6,005 nt of DNA from Microcaldota archaeon (GTDB taxonomy: Archaea > Micrarchaeota > Micrarchaeia > Micrarchaeales > Micrarchaeaceae): NCBI GenBank assembly GCA_021828345.1, contig JAJZJI010000075.1:1-6005 (forward strand), written 5' to 3'. The notes under the pieces are model-generated. The model was not told the DNA's origin. It searched no databases and saw nothing but the letters and a program-made list of their open reading frames with translations. The stretch's first letter is position 1. Each line of letters starts with the position of its first letter. Positions 1 to 5,923 of this stretch are shown piece by piece. The position numbers and the translations under genes are program-made.

Positions 1-29
1 GTAAAATAAACAAATAACGAAGTCCAATG

Positions 30-43
30 AAAAGGCTTTAATA
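30..43 (+). promoter_or_regulatory. Probable TATA/BRE promoter of the prenyl synthase gene
   Basis: An A/G-rich BRE-like stretch (AAAAGG) is followed by a TATA-like CTTTAATA centred near base 39, about 32 nt before the ATG at 71. With the usual archaeal spacing, transcription would start near base 65 and leave a leader of only a few bases. A second AT-rich block at 51-62 lies too close to the ATG unless translation starts at the internal Met13. Bases 1-29 show no gene; all three plus-strand frames have a stop by base 17. Confidence 0.35.
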
Positions 44-70
44 CAGGTAACTTAAAATATATCTGATTCT

Positions 71-1093
71 ATGGACTTCAAGGAATACATAGCAGAGCAT
101 AAAAAAATGGTATATTCTACCATATGCGATTATGTGCAGATAAAAGAGCCAAAGGCCCATTATAGTATTATGCGTGATTATATAGATAGGCAGGGAAGCT
201 ATAGGCGTCCAGGGCTAATATTATTGACAGGTCAAATGTTTGGCGTAAGCACTGAGCAGCTGCGGCTGCCAGCATCAGCAATGCAATTATCAGAAGACTG
301 GATACTTATGCAAGATGATGTTGAGGATGACTCTGAACTAAGAAGGGGCAAGCCGGCTGCCCATAAACTTTATGGCTGGATACATACAATGAATGCCACT
401 AATGTGGGTCAGATAGCAATGTGGCGTATGCTGAAAGATTATATACTAAAGTATGGCGTTCAGAACGGCAATAAAATATATGAGAAATTTTATGATATGC
501 TTGCATATACAATGGAGGGGCAGTATATAGAGAATAATTTTATTTATGATATAAAAAATCTATCCAAAGTGTCAGAAGATTTCTATTTTAAGGTTGTCGA
601 TAGTAAAACTTGTTACTATACAGTATATGGTCCGCTTCAGGTGGGTGCAATAGCAGCAAATCAGCCCGATTCCACGCTTGAGATTTTAAAGAAGATAGGG
701 ACTCCTGGCGGTATATCATTTCAGATAACGGATGATATTTTAGATATAATAGCGGATGAGAAGGTGTTTGGGAAAAAGAACCTTGGTGATTTATATGAAG
801 GAAAAGTCACACTTATAATGTTAAATACATATAAGAATGCAACAGCAGCAGAGAAAGGACGCATAGATGCTATATACTCAAAATCAAGAAAGGATAAAAC
901 GTCAGATGAAATAAATTTCTTATTGGAATTGATAAAGAAGTATAATAGTATAGATTATGCAAAAGATGTGGCAAAGAAATATGGCGAGCTTGCAAAAATA
1001 GCAGTGGAGGAGAATATGAATAAGTTGCCAAATAATGAATATACTACAATGCTCCTCTCATCAATAAAGGACTTGTATTCGCGCAATAAATAA
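71..1093 (+). CDS. Polyprenyl (probably geranylgeranyl) diphosphate synthase
   Basis: This 340-residue protein belongs to the trans-isoprenyl diphosphate synthase family, which condenses isopentenyl diphosphate with allylic diphosphates. In archaea the C20 product supplies membrane ether lipids. The first aspartate-rich motif is QDDVEDD (81-87) followed by RRGKPAAH (91-98); the second is FQITDDILD (217-225), followed by GKKNLGDLYEGKVTL (234-248). These two motifs bind the magnesium ions and the allylic diphosphate. Trp77, five residues before the first motif, is a bulky aromatic where archaeal GGPP synthases carry their chain-length stop (Phe77 in the Sulfolobus enzyme), which supports a C20 or shorter product. 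The region equivalent to GGKRxRP reads QGSYRRP (41-47), so the usual Lys is Ser, while Arg46 is kept. The start at 71 gives a normal family length. It is cytosolic and probably transcribed alone. The family is certain; the product length is inferred. Confidence 0.93.
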   Translation: MDFKEYIAEHKKMVYSTICDYVQIKEPKAHYSIMRDYIDRQGSYRRPGLILLTGQMFGVSTEQLRLPASAMQLSEDWILMQDDVEDDSELRRGKPAAHKLYGWIHTMNATNVGQIAMWRMLKDYILKYGVQNGNKIYEKFYDMLAYTMEGQYIENNFIYDIKNLSKVSEDFYFKVVDSKTCYYTVYGPLQVGAIAANQPDSTLEILKKIGTPGGISFQITDDILDIIADEKVFGKKNLGDLYEGKVTLIMLNTYKNATAAEKGRIDAIYSKSRKDKTSDEINFLLELIKKYNSIDYAKDVAKKYGELAKIAVEENMNKLPNNEYTTMLLSSIKDLYSRNK

Positions 1094-1128
1094 ATTAGCT
1101 TACAAATAAAAAGCCTTAATTAGCACAG

Positions 1129-1138
1129 CCTATAAATT
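1129..1138 (+). promoter_or_regulatory. Probable promoter of the site-2 protease gene
   Basis: CCTATAAATT is a good archaeal TATA box, lying about 36 nt before the GTG at 1170. Predicted transcription start is near 1158-1160, leaving about 10 nt of leader. An AGGT at 1159-1162 could be a very weak Shine-Dalgarno element. The 76-nt gap after the prenyl synthase and this box suggest separate transcription. A T-rich stretch at 1140-1152 could help end the upstream transcript. Confidence 0.5.
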
Positions 1139-1169
1139 GTTGCTCTTTCTATTAGTATAGGTTTATTTC

Positions 1170-2702
1170 GTGGCAGAGCGTAGAATTCCTAAAAAATTAA
1201 CAATCCAATCAGATAATGTGGTAATGAGTCGATCAAATTATATTATACTTATTGCAATTACGATTATCGGTTTTGCTATACTATGGTCGCTGTATTATGC
1301 TGCATTTTTGGGTTATATTATGCAGTGGATACTCGCAATATTCTCTTTAGTTATAATCGGAATAATTATCAAGCGCATAGGCCATTTTAAGGGAATGTCA
1401 GGATCCTATGGCATTGGATTCATATATATAATAGGAACCAAACGCGGCATAAATTTCATAGATAAATTATCAAAAATGTGTGGTAAATTTTGGGAAGAGC
1501 TCCCTATGTGGGGATTAGTATTAGGTTTTGGACTTTTAAGTTATCCCTTATTGAAGGGGCGCATAAATAAGAAAACATATCTATTTGGGATAATATCAAT
1601 TATATTAATAACGGAATTTGTATTGCCTTATCTTGCCGTTGCAATACAGTTTATACAGCTGCCACAGATACAATCCGCACTCTCAAATAGTTCTAGTGCA
1701 CCAGCGCAATATGGCATAAATTATTCACTCATCGCGCTATTGGTCATATCTATAGTTACGGGCTTTTCAGGATATTTATTTTTTGGATTGATATATAACG
1801 CAGGGGTTGTAGTAAATGGCATATTTTTGTTTTTGACAAGCGCCGCAGCAGGGTCCCCACAAACTTCATATGTGACAAATAATGTTCCTGGCGTTGCTCC
1901 TATAATTCCGGGAATAGATCTGCCTCTAGCTGCAGGAATAATATCCCTTGCTATAATATTGATAGTGCATGAGTTCTCACATGGCGTTCTTGCGCGCCGC
2001 GCAAAGGTTAAATTAAAATCCGTTGGCATTGTGCTTTTAGGCATAATACCTATAGGTGGTTTTGCAGAACCAAATGATAAGGAGGTAAAGCGCCTTGATT
2101 CGATAAGGCAGACAAAAATATTTGCCGCTGGAATATCATCAAATTTTGTATTAATGATAATATTTTTTGTTCTTCTATTTGTCACATTTAATTATGGCCT
2201 TCCTACTATAATGGTAAATAATGGTATATTTATTTCTTCAGTATCGCAAAATTATCCTGCATATGGCATACTAAAGCCTAATATGCATATATTGAAATGG
2301 AATGGTTATCCAATTAACAACATATCCTCGCTTGAGAATGCATCTGCAATGGACACCCCCGGATCAATTGTTAATGTAACTACAAATAATGGTTCATATT
2401 TAATAAAAGCAATAGCAGTAAATGGCACAAAGCGCGGATTAATAGGGGTTAATTTATACCAAGATACTGCAATAGCAAGCGGTATATATCCATCAATATT
2501 GTACTTTTTGTATACGCTTTTTGCGATATCCTTTATGCTAAATTTTCTGGTTGCTGTAATAAATTTGCTACCACTGCCGTTATTTGATGGAATGTGGATA
2601 TATAATACAAATATAAAAGATAAGAGGATTGTGAAAATTTTGCTATATATAGCATTAGTTACAATACTTATAAGCGCATCACAATGGTTATTTTACATAT
2701 AA
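1170..2702 (+). CDS. M50 family site-2 protease with PDZ-like domain
   Basis: This 510-residue polytopic membrane protein is an intramembrane zinc metalloprotease. The zinc motif is HEFSH (267-271), with Glu268 as catalytic base. The third zinc ligand is Asp473 in NLLPLPLFDG (465-474). Other family marks are PGVAPIIPGIDLP (240-252) just before the active-site helix, GGFAEP (296-301), and AAGISSNF (319-326). A PDZ-like domain spans roughly 347-430, between the two catalytic helices, and probably controls substrate access. Hydrophobic segments are near 24-44, 48-67, 112-127, 137-160, 186-208, 253-272, 283-296, 316-340, 442-468 and 487-506. The GTG start places a basic N terminus (RR, KK) before the first helix and fits the promoter spacing; the next in-frame Met is residue 19. 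Site-2 proteases usually cleave membrane-anchored regulators or signal-peptide remnants; the substrate here is unknown. The long ORF on the opposite strand (1721-2185) is a shadow. Confidence 0.93.
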   Translation: MAERRIPKKLTIQSDNVVMSRSNYIILIAITIIGFAILWSLYYAAFLGYIMQWILAIFSLVIIGIIIKRIGHFKGMSGSYGIGFIYIIGTKRGINFIDKLSKMCGKFWEELPMWGLVLGFGLLSYPLLKGRINKKTYLFGIISIILITEFVLPYLAVAIQFIQLPQIQSALSNSSSAPAQYGINYSLIALLVISIVTGFSGYLFFGLIYNAGVVVNGIFLFLTSAAAGSPQTSYVTNNVPGVAPIIPGIDLPLAAGIISLAIILIVHEFSHGVLARRAKVKLKSVGIVLLGIIPIGGFAEPNDKEVKRLDSIRQTKIFAAGISSNFVLMIIFFVLLFVTFNYGLPTIMVNNGIFISSVSQNYPAYGILKPNMHILKWNGYPINNISSLENASAMDTPGSIVNVTTNNGSYLIKAIAVNGTKRGLIGVNLYQDTAIASGIYPSILYFLYTLFAISFMLNFLVAVINLLPLPLFDGMWIYNTNIKDKRIVKILLYIALVTILISASQWLFYI

Positions 2703-2723
2703 TTAGCTATGTTCAAAAAATAG

Positions 2724-2734
2724 AAAGATATTTA
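2724..2734 (+). promoter_or_regulatory. Possible promoter of the exported-protein gene
   Basis: AAAGATATTTA carries a purine-rich BRE-like part and a TATA-like part centred about 33 nt before the ATG at 2764. The leader would be only a few bases, and no Shine-Dalgarno element is seen. AT-richness makes the call weak. Confidence 0.35.
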
Positions 2735-2763
2735 GATGATAATTGTAATAGAAAAACGTTTAC

Positions 2764-3675
2764 ATGAAGATAACTAATAGATATGTAGCCCGCATACCAT
2801 TCTTATTTGTGGCAATTATGCTTTTTAGCTTTGGATTTGCAATGGCAAGCAATGCTGTTGCACTTAATAATACTGTTAATGGTCCCAAAAGTTCAAATGT
2901 TATGCTTAATAGTTCGATAACATTGGCAAAGAATTTTATAGTATCAAAAGTAGGCGTTACATATTTTGATAATTATATGTCTTATAAAAATGTGCATACG
3001 GTTACATATAACGGTGTAAATATAACGTATGTATATTTTTCTTATAATATACCCTTTACAACAAATTCCACCACAACTACGGGAATTATAGTACCAAATC
3101 TTCCATTTTTGGCACTTAATACTTATGTCGGTATAATAAATGATACACATATTGTATATTTTGGGCCTTCAATGCCTTATTACATTAGCATATCCTCATC
3201 TAACGCCAGTACATACGCACAATCACACGGTTTACCATATAATGGATTTACCTATTCGTATATAACATATGGATATGCCCAAAATGCGACAAATCAGTCT
3301 GGTTATACTGTTGTAAGGGCAATTTTAAGTAATAAGCCGCAATATAATGGAGGTGCCTATCTTTATGGTATGTACCTTAATATAAATAACAACTCAATAC
3401 TAGGTGAATATCGCATATCAAGCAGTGCTAATTATTATAATCCTGTAAATTATATTTTAGGCAACTTTTCAATATTTAATATCAATCAAACCCATCTATA
3501 TGTAGCAAATACTGCTCCTACTGTAGTTACACCACCTACATATTTGGGCAACTATTCAACGGGTTCAGCTATTGTGTATACAAGCGCTTCTAATATGGTT
3601 GGTATGGAGCTAATATTAGTGATAATTACATTTGGGTTAATAAGTACATACATAATAAAGAACCTCTCAAAATAA
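2764..3675 (+). CDS. Exported, C-terminally anchored protein of unknown function
   Basis: I do not recognise the family of this 303-residue protein. A basic N terminus (Lys2, Arg6, Arg10) and hydrophobic stretch (11-29) form a signal peptide or anchor, with possible cleavage after AMAS (26-29) or after SNAVA (29-33). A second hydrophobic segment at about 280-297 followed by KNLSK is a C-terminal membrane anchor, so roughly residues 30-278 should lie outside the cell. That part is rich in Tyr, Asn, Ser and Thr and has no Cys. It holds about twelve N-glycosylation sequons (Asn 35, 49, 86, 101, 126, 147, 174, 177, 209, 234, 241, 263). Alternating Tyr/Val/Ile runs suggest beta structure. A linker with TVVTPPTY (253-260) precedes the anchor. 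The next gene starts 12 nt downstream and also encodes a membrane-attached protein, so the two may form one surface assembly. A structural or adhesive envelope role is inferred from composition alone. Confidence 0.85.
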   Translation: MKITNRYVARIPFLFVAIMLFSFGFAMASNAVALNNTVNGPKSSNVMLNSSITLAKNFIVSKVGVTYFDNYMSYKNVHTVTYNGVNITYVYFSYNIPFTTNSTTTTGIIVPNLPFLALNTYVGIINDTHIVYFGPSMPYYISISSSNASTYAQSHGLPYNGFTYSYITYGYAQNATNQSGYTVVRAILSNKPQYNGGAYLYGMYLNINNNSILGEYRISSSANYYNPVNYILGNFSIFNINQTHLYVANTAPTVVTPPTYLGNYSTGSAIVYTSASNMVGMELILVIITFGLISTYIIKNLSK

Positions 3676-3682
3676 AAGAGGA
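3663..3682 (+). promoter_or_regulatory. Shine-Dalgarno element inside a stop-spanning hairpin
   Basis: GAGGA at 3678-3682 lies 5 nt before the ATG at 3688 and is the clearest Shine-Dalgarno element in the window. CCTCT (3663-3667) and AGAGG (3677-3681) can pair around a 9-nt loop that contains the TAA of the upstream gene (3673-3675). A ribosome ending the upstream gene would open this stem, so the second cistron may be translationally coupled to the first. The stem is only 5 bp, so the effect is uncertain. Confidence 0.4.
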
Positions 3683-3687
3683 ATCGC

Positions 3688-4968
3688 ATGATTATAACAA
3701 AAAGACCGATAATAGGGCGTATTGTCGGCATGCTGATTATGCAATTATTCTTTTTATCCACAGTCTATGCGATTGCATTTGCTCAAAGTGCTCAGAATCA
3801 ATCCAAAAATAATTCTTCAGCTGTTTTAATTAGTAATAATCCAATATCCGCGCTGTTATCTATTGTAATTATAATAGTGTTAATTATAGTATTTATCATA
3901 ATACACATTTATGATAACAAATTAAAAATGGTACGTTCTATAAAAGATGCTCAAATAGAATCTAAAACTAAAAAAATACCTATAGGCGTTTTAAAATATA
4001 TAACGATACGTATAACAAACAATCAAACGACAAGTACGCTTCAAAATTATCAGCAGATGCTCAAATTAGATATGTCTTATTACAAAAAATATATAAATAA
4101 AGACATGGGCAATATGCTCTTTTTTGACTCTGACGGGAAGATTATAAAGTCATGGCTTGAGTCATATTCAAAAAAAGACCTTAGTAATATGGTGTTTTGG
4201 GTATTTATAAATAGTCAAATAAATGCATCATCATATCTTGATATAAATCTTGGTTTTTTAGCCATGGACTCAAAAAATGATGATAATTATGGAATTGCAC
4301 CAAATATTACTGAAAAATACGGAAGCATGGATAATGGGTCATCCATATTTGATGAATACTGGAACTTTGGGCTTAATTATCTACAATCTGAGTGGTTAAA
4401 TTCATCTAAATGTGATTATGTGCTAAATAAAGGGCTTAAAATAAATGGCGGATCAGTATATACAAATGAATGTATGTATAATCCATCAAATTATATACTA
4501 GAGGCATCAGTACGCTTTAGCTATATGCATGATGTGGCAGCATCTGGCATATCTATATCAGGGTCAAGACACATGGGCGATGCAAAGGCGATCACAAGGC
4601 CTGCTGTTATGCTGTTATGCAATTCATTATCAAAAAAATATGCGGATTTGACGGTGCTTGCATCAAATGGCGCAGAGGATGGCAAAAGTTTTAATATACA
4701 AAATGAACACAATATGTATAAAATAAATTATGACAAAGATTACATATTTGGTATATCCGCAACACAAGAACAATTATTCGAATACATAAATTATGATATG
4801 CGCTCAAGTGTATATGCTGTTATGGGAGGTACATATTATATAATACTTGGAGATCCATCCGCTATAGAGAGTAGGGATAATCCAATACTACCAATATCAT
4901 TTAATTGGATAAGGATAAGAAAGTTTTTACCAAATAATGAGATGCCAAAAACGGAGATAATAGTTTAA
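3688..4968 (+). CDS. Membrane-anchored protein with DUF2341/LamG-like beta-sandwich domain
   Basis: This 426-residue protein has two hydrophobic segments (about 12-32 and 53-74) around a short Asn/Ser-rich loop (33-52), then a large domain from about 100 to the end. The domain resembles DUF2341-type concanavalin A-like surface domains that I recall from ARMAN-group archaea. Matching signatures include ITNNQTTSTLQNYQQM (109-124), SWLES (155-159), YGSMDNGSSIFDEYWNF (211-227), GLKINGGSVYT (249-259), NYIFGIS-like DYIFGIS (351-357), GGTYYIILG (380-388) and WIRIRKFLPNNEMP (407-420). Such domains are thought to bind glycans or build surface layers; no catalytic motif is seen. The first segment may be a signal peptide ending at AFA (31-33 region). 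Residues 78-103 carry about eight Lys/Arg and three acids, which by the positive-inside rule places the domain in the cytoplasm. Cys242 and Cys262 could pair if it is outside. It is probably in one operon with the gene 12 nt upstream. Confidence 0.85.
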   Translation: MIITKRPIIGRIVGMLIMQLFFLSTVYAIAFAQSAQNQSKNNSSAVLISNNPISALLSIVIIIVLIIVFIIIHIYDNKLKMVRSIKDAQIESKTKKIPIGVLKYITIRITNNQTTSTLQNYQQMLKLDMSYYKKYINKDMGNMLFFDSDGKIIKSWLESYSKKDLSNMVFWVFINSQINASSYLDINLGFLAMDSKNDDNYGIAPNITEKYGSMDNGSSIFDEYWNFGLNYLQSEWLNSSKCDYVLNKGLKINGGSVYTNECMYNPSNYILEASVRFSYMHDVAASGISISGSRHMGDAKAITRPAVMLLCNSLSKKYADLTVLASNGAEDGKSFNIQNEHNMYKINYDKDYIFGISATQEQLFEYINYDMRSSVYAVMGGTYYIILGDPSAIESRDNPILPISFNWIRIRKFLPNNEMPKTEIIV

Positions 4969-4979
4969 TATTTTAAAAT
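4964..4979 (+). promoter_or_regulatory. Possible promoter of the winged-helix gene
   Basis: TTTAATATTTTAAAAT overlaps the stop codon of the upstream gene and lies about 14-29 nt before the ATG at 4993, which would give a leaderless or nearly leaderless mRNA. AGGT at 4983-4986 could be a weak ribosome site in a read-through operon transcript. Both routes are possible; the gap between the genes is only 24 nt. Confidence 0.3.
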
Positions 4980-4992
4980 TATAGGTTATAGT

Positions 4993-5304
4993 ATGTCTAG
5001 TATAATATTGAAAGAAAAACAGGCAAAAATACTTACTATATTAAGTGACAATACGCAGAAATGGTATATAGCAAATCTTGCCAAGAGTGCAAATACTACA
5101 TATGTCCATGCATGCAATTTTATAAACACATGTGAGAGGTTAAATATTATTAAGAGCGAGAAGCATGGGAAGATAAAAACATTAAGTTTAACGGAAAAGG
5201 GTATTAAGATTGCCGGTTATATATCCGGCATATATGGAATAATATCAGAGCGACAAAAAACTGATGAAATCATTACACAAAAAGAGCAGATTCCAAAATC
5301 TTAG
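4993..5304 (+). CDS. Small winged helix-turn-helix DNA-binding protein
   Basis: This 103-residue cytosolic protein has the fold pattern of MarR/ArsR-like archaeal regulators. Helix 1 is about residues 6-19 (KEKQAKILTILSD), helix 2 about 23-31 (KWYIANLAK), and the likely recognition helix about 34-49 (NTTYVHACNFINTCER). Then comes a wing at 51-66 ending in TLSLTEKG (63-70), the usual entry to the last helix. The tail (84-103) is charged and probably flexible. No sensor domain or metal-binding cluster is evident; Cys41 and Cys47 are isolated. It is the last gene of the plus-strand run after two envelope genes and may regulate them, itself, or the divergent region at 5715-5932, but its target is not shown by the sequence. 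Its TAG overlaps the stop of the convergent gene. A GC-rich hairpin (TGCCGG/CCGGCA, 5211-5230) lies in its coding sequence. Confidence 0.85.
   Translation: MSSIILKEKQAKILTILSDNTQKWYIANLAKSANTTYVHACNFINTCERLNIIKSEKHGKIKTLSLTEKGIKIAGYISGIYGIISERQKTDEIITQKEQIPKS
5255..5283 (-). terminator. Candidate U-run terminator for the minus-strand gene
   Basis: On the minus strand a T5 run (5283-5279) begins 18 nt after the TAA, and a T6 run (5260-5255) follows. Both lie within the coding sequence of the opposing winged-helix gene, so the two transcripts should overlap at their 3' ends. Confidence 0.3.
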
Positions 5305-5714
5305 ACTACCCCTATTAATGTTCTTTTTCTAACGGAGTTTATTACATGGCCATAATCTAGATAATGTGCTATTGCTGTAAGATTTATTGTATAATCTCCC
5401 GCATCAGCATCAATGTTGCTGAATATATCTATATTTAAAATCTTTTCTTCTCTAGGATTTAATTTTCCAACCCTAATCTCTTTTTGCTTTGCAACGCCCA
5501 CTTGGTCAAATCCAAGTTTTTGCGGTAACTCTATAACCATCGAGGTCAGCAATGCCTCATTTGTATTATTTTTTAGTTTTATTGACATTGTGACAGAACT
5601 TTTTTTATTCGAATATAATTTATATGGAGTAAATTCTGTCGCAATAACGTAAGGTATATTTTTCGTAATATCACTACTAACATCTTTTTTTCCAAATATA
5701 TTGAAGATCGCCAC
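5301..5714 (-). CDS. Small conserved-looking cytosolic beta-sandwich protein, function unknown
   Basis: This 137-residue protein has no signal peptide and no membrane segment. After a short basic N terminus (MAIFNIFGKK), the pattern is that of an immunoglobulin-like beta-sandwich resembling CARDB/NEW3-type domains. These are a strand at YVIATEFTPYKL (22-33), SVTMSIKLKNNT (40-51) with the typical Asn turn, and a strand ending in ELPQKLGFD (62-70). Then follow RVGKLNPREEKILNIDIF (81-98) and DAGDYTINLTAIAHY (104-118), closing with RKRTLIGVV (129-137). I believe similar stand-alone proteins occur across archaea, but I cannot assign a family name or function. These domains usually sit in extracellular proteins, so a free-standing intracellular copy is notable. 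The GTG start (5712-5714) gives GTG-GCG and lies about 25-30 nt from a good TATA box; no Shine-Dalgarno element is present. It is transcribed toward the envelope genes and overlaps the winged-helix gene by 4 nt. Confidence 0.82.
   Translation of the reverse strand: MAIFNIFGKKDVSSDITKNIPYVIATEFTPYKLYSNKKSSVTMSIKLKNNTNEALLTSMVIELPQKLGFDQVGVAKQKEIRVGKLNPREEKILNIDIFSNIDADAGDYTINLTAIAHYLDYGHVINSVRKRTLIGVV
5319..5330 (+). terminator. Candidate U-run terminator for the plus-strand run
   Basis: TGTTCTTTTTCT begins about 15 nt after the TAG of the winged-helix gene and holds the first T5 run on this strand. Archaeal termination commonly uses such T-runs without a hairpin. It lies inside the 3' end of the convergent gene, because no intergenic space exists. 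Confidence 0.3.
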
Positions 5715-5737
5715 TAAATCACAAAAAGCAATAACAG

Positions 5738-5753
5738 TTAAAATTTAAATTCC
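5738..5753 (-). promoter_or_regulatory. Probable promoter of the minus-strand beta-sandwich gene
   Basis: Read on the minus strand this is GGAATTTAAATTTTAA: a GGA BRE-like part followed by an AATTTAAATTTT TATA box centred near 5745, about 30 nt before the GTG at 5714. It predicts a leader of only about 4 nt. Confidence 0.5.
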
Positions 5754-5818
5754 TTGCTAAATTGAACTATTAACGGAATAACATAAATATGCTAATTGAT
5801 TGGTAAAATACAAATAAT

Positions 5819-5835
5819 GTTAAAATTATTTTAAC
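5819..5835. promoter_or_regulatory. Perfect 17-bp palindrome, candidate operator
   Basis: GTTAAAAT-T-ATTTTAAC has perfect 8-bp arms around a central T. It lies between two divergent promoters, about 30 nt upstream of the TATA box at 5865 and about 65 nt upstream of the minus-strand TATA box. That is a fitting place for a dimeric regulator. No T-run or gene end is nearby, so a terminator role is unlikely. The local AT content raises the chance of coincidence. Confidence 0.4.
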
Positions 5836-5860
5836 GAGATAAAATTTAGAATTAAAAGAG

Positions 5861-5873
5861 AAAGATATAAATA
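5861..5873 (+). promoter_or_regulatory. Strong TATA/BRE promoter for the gene at the window end
   Basis: AAAGATATAAATA is the best archaeal BRE/TATA match in the window. Transcription would begin near 5893-5895, giving a leader of about 38-40 nt before the ATG at 5933. That is longer than the predicted leader of any other gene here. Confidence 0.6.
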
Positions 5874-5903
5874 CTCTTATTCTGATTTTAGTGTGAGGAC
5901 CTT

Positions 5904-5917
5904 TGAGTGATAACTCA
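5904..5917 (+). repeat. Small leader hairpin
   Basis: TGAGT (5904-5908) and ACTCA (5913-5917) form a 5-bp stem with a GATA tetraloop in the predicted leader of the last gene. On its own it is weak; its position just before the larger start-codon hairpin is what makes it worth recording. Confidence 0.3.
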
Positions 5918-5923
5918 TAATGG

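Noticed and set aside
19..79. 8-bp inverted repeat GAAGTCCA / TGGACTTC around the first promoter
   Set aside because: The arms are 45 nt apart and one lies across the first codons of the prenyl synthase gene. A match of this length is not unusual by chance.
1129..1161. CCTATA / TATAGG inverted repeat before the protease gene
   Set aside because: It is only 6 bp with a 21-nt loop, and one arm is explained by the TATA box.
1721..2185. 154-codon ORF on the minus strand
   Set aside because: It lies wholly inside the site-2 protease gene, over its zinc motif. It has no promoter of its own or recognisable domain, and the plus-strand protein is certain.
2944..3761. Two short minus-strand ORFs (2944-3150 and 3552-3761)
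   Set aside because: Both are shadows of the exported-protein gene and the start of the next gene, with no supporting promoter or domain.
4521..4712. 63-codon ORF on the minus strand
   Set aside because: It is opposite the well-supported DUF2341-like domain and has no independent support.
5413..5652. 79-codon ORF on the plus strand
   Set aside because: It is antisense to the beta-sandwich gene, whose protein pattern is convincing. The plus-strand product looks like random hydrophobic sequence.
5770..5840. Imperfect direct repeat TTAACG followed by NRATAA, at 5770 and 5831
   Set aside because: The shared core is only six bases plus AT-rich sequence, and the second copy overlaps an arm of the palindrome. 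Not distinct from background.
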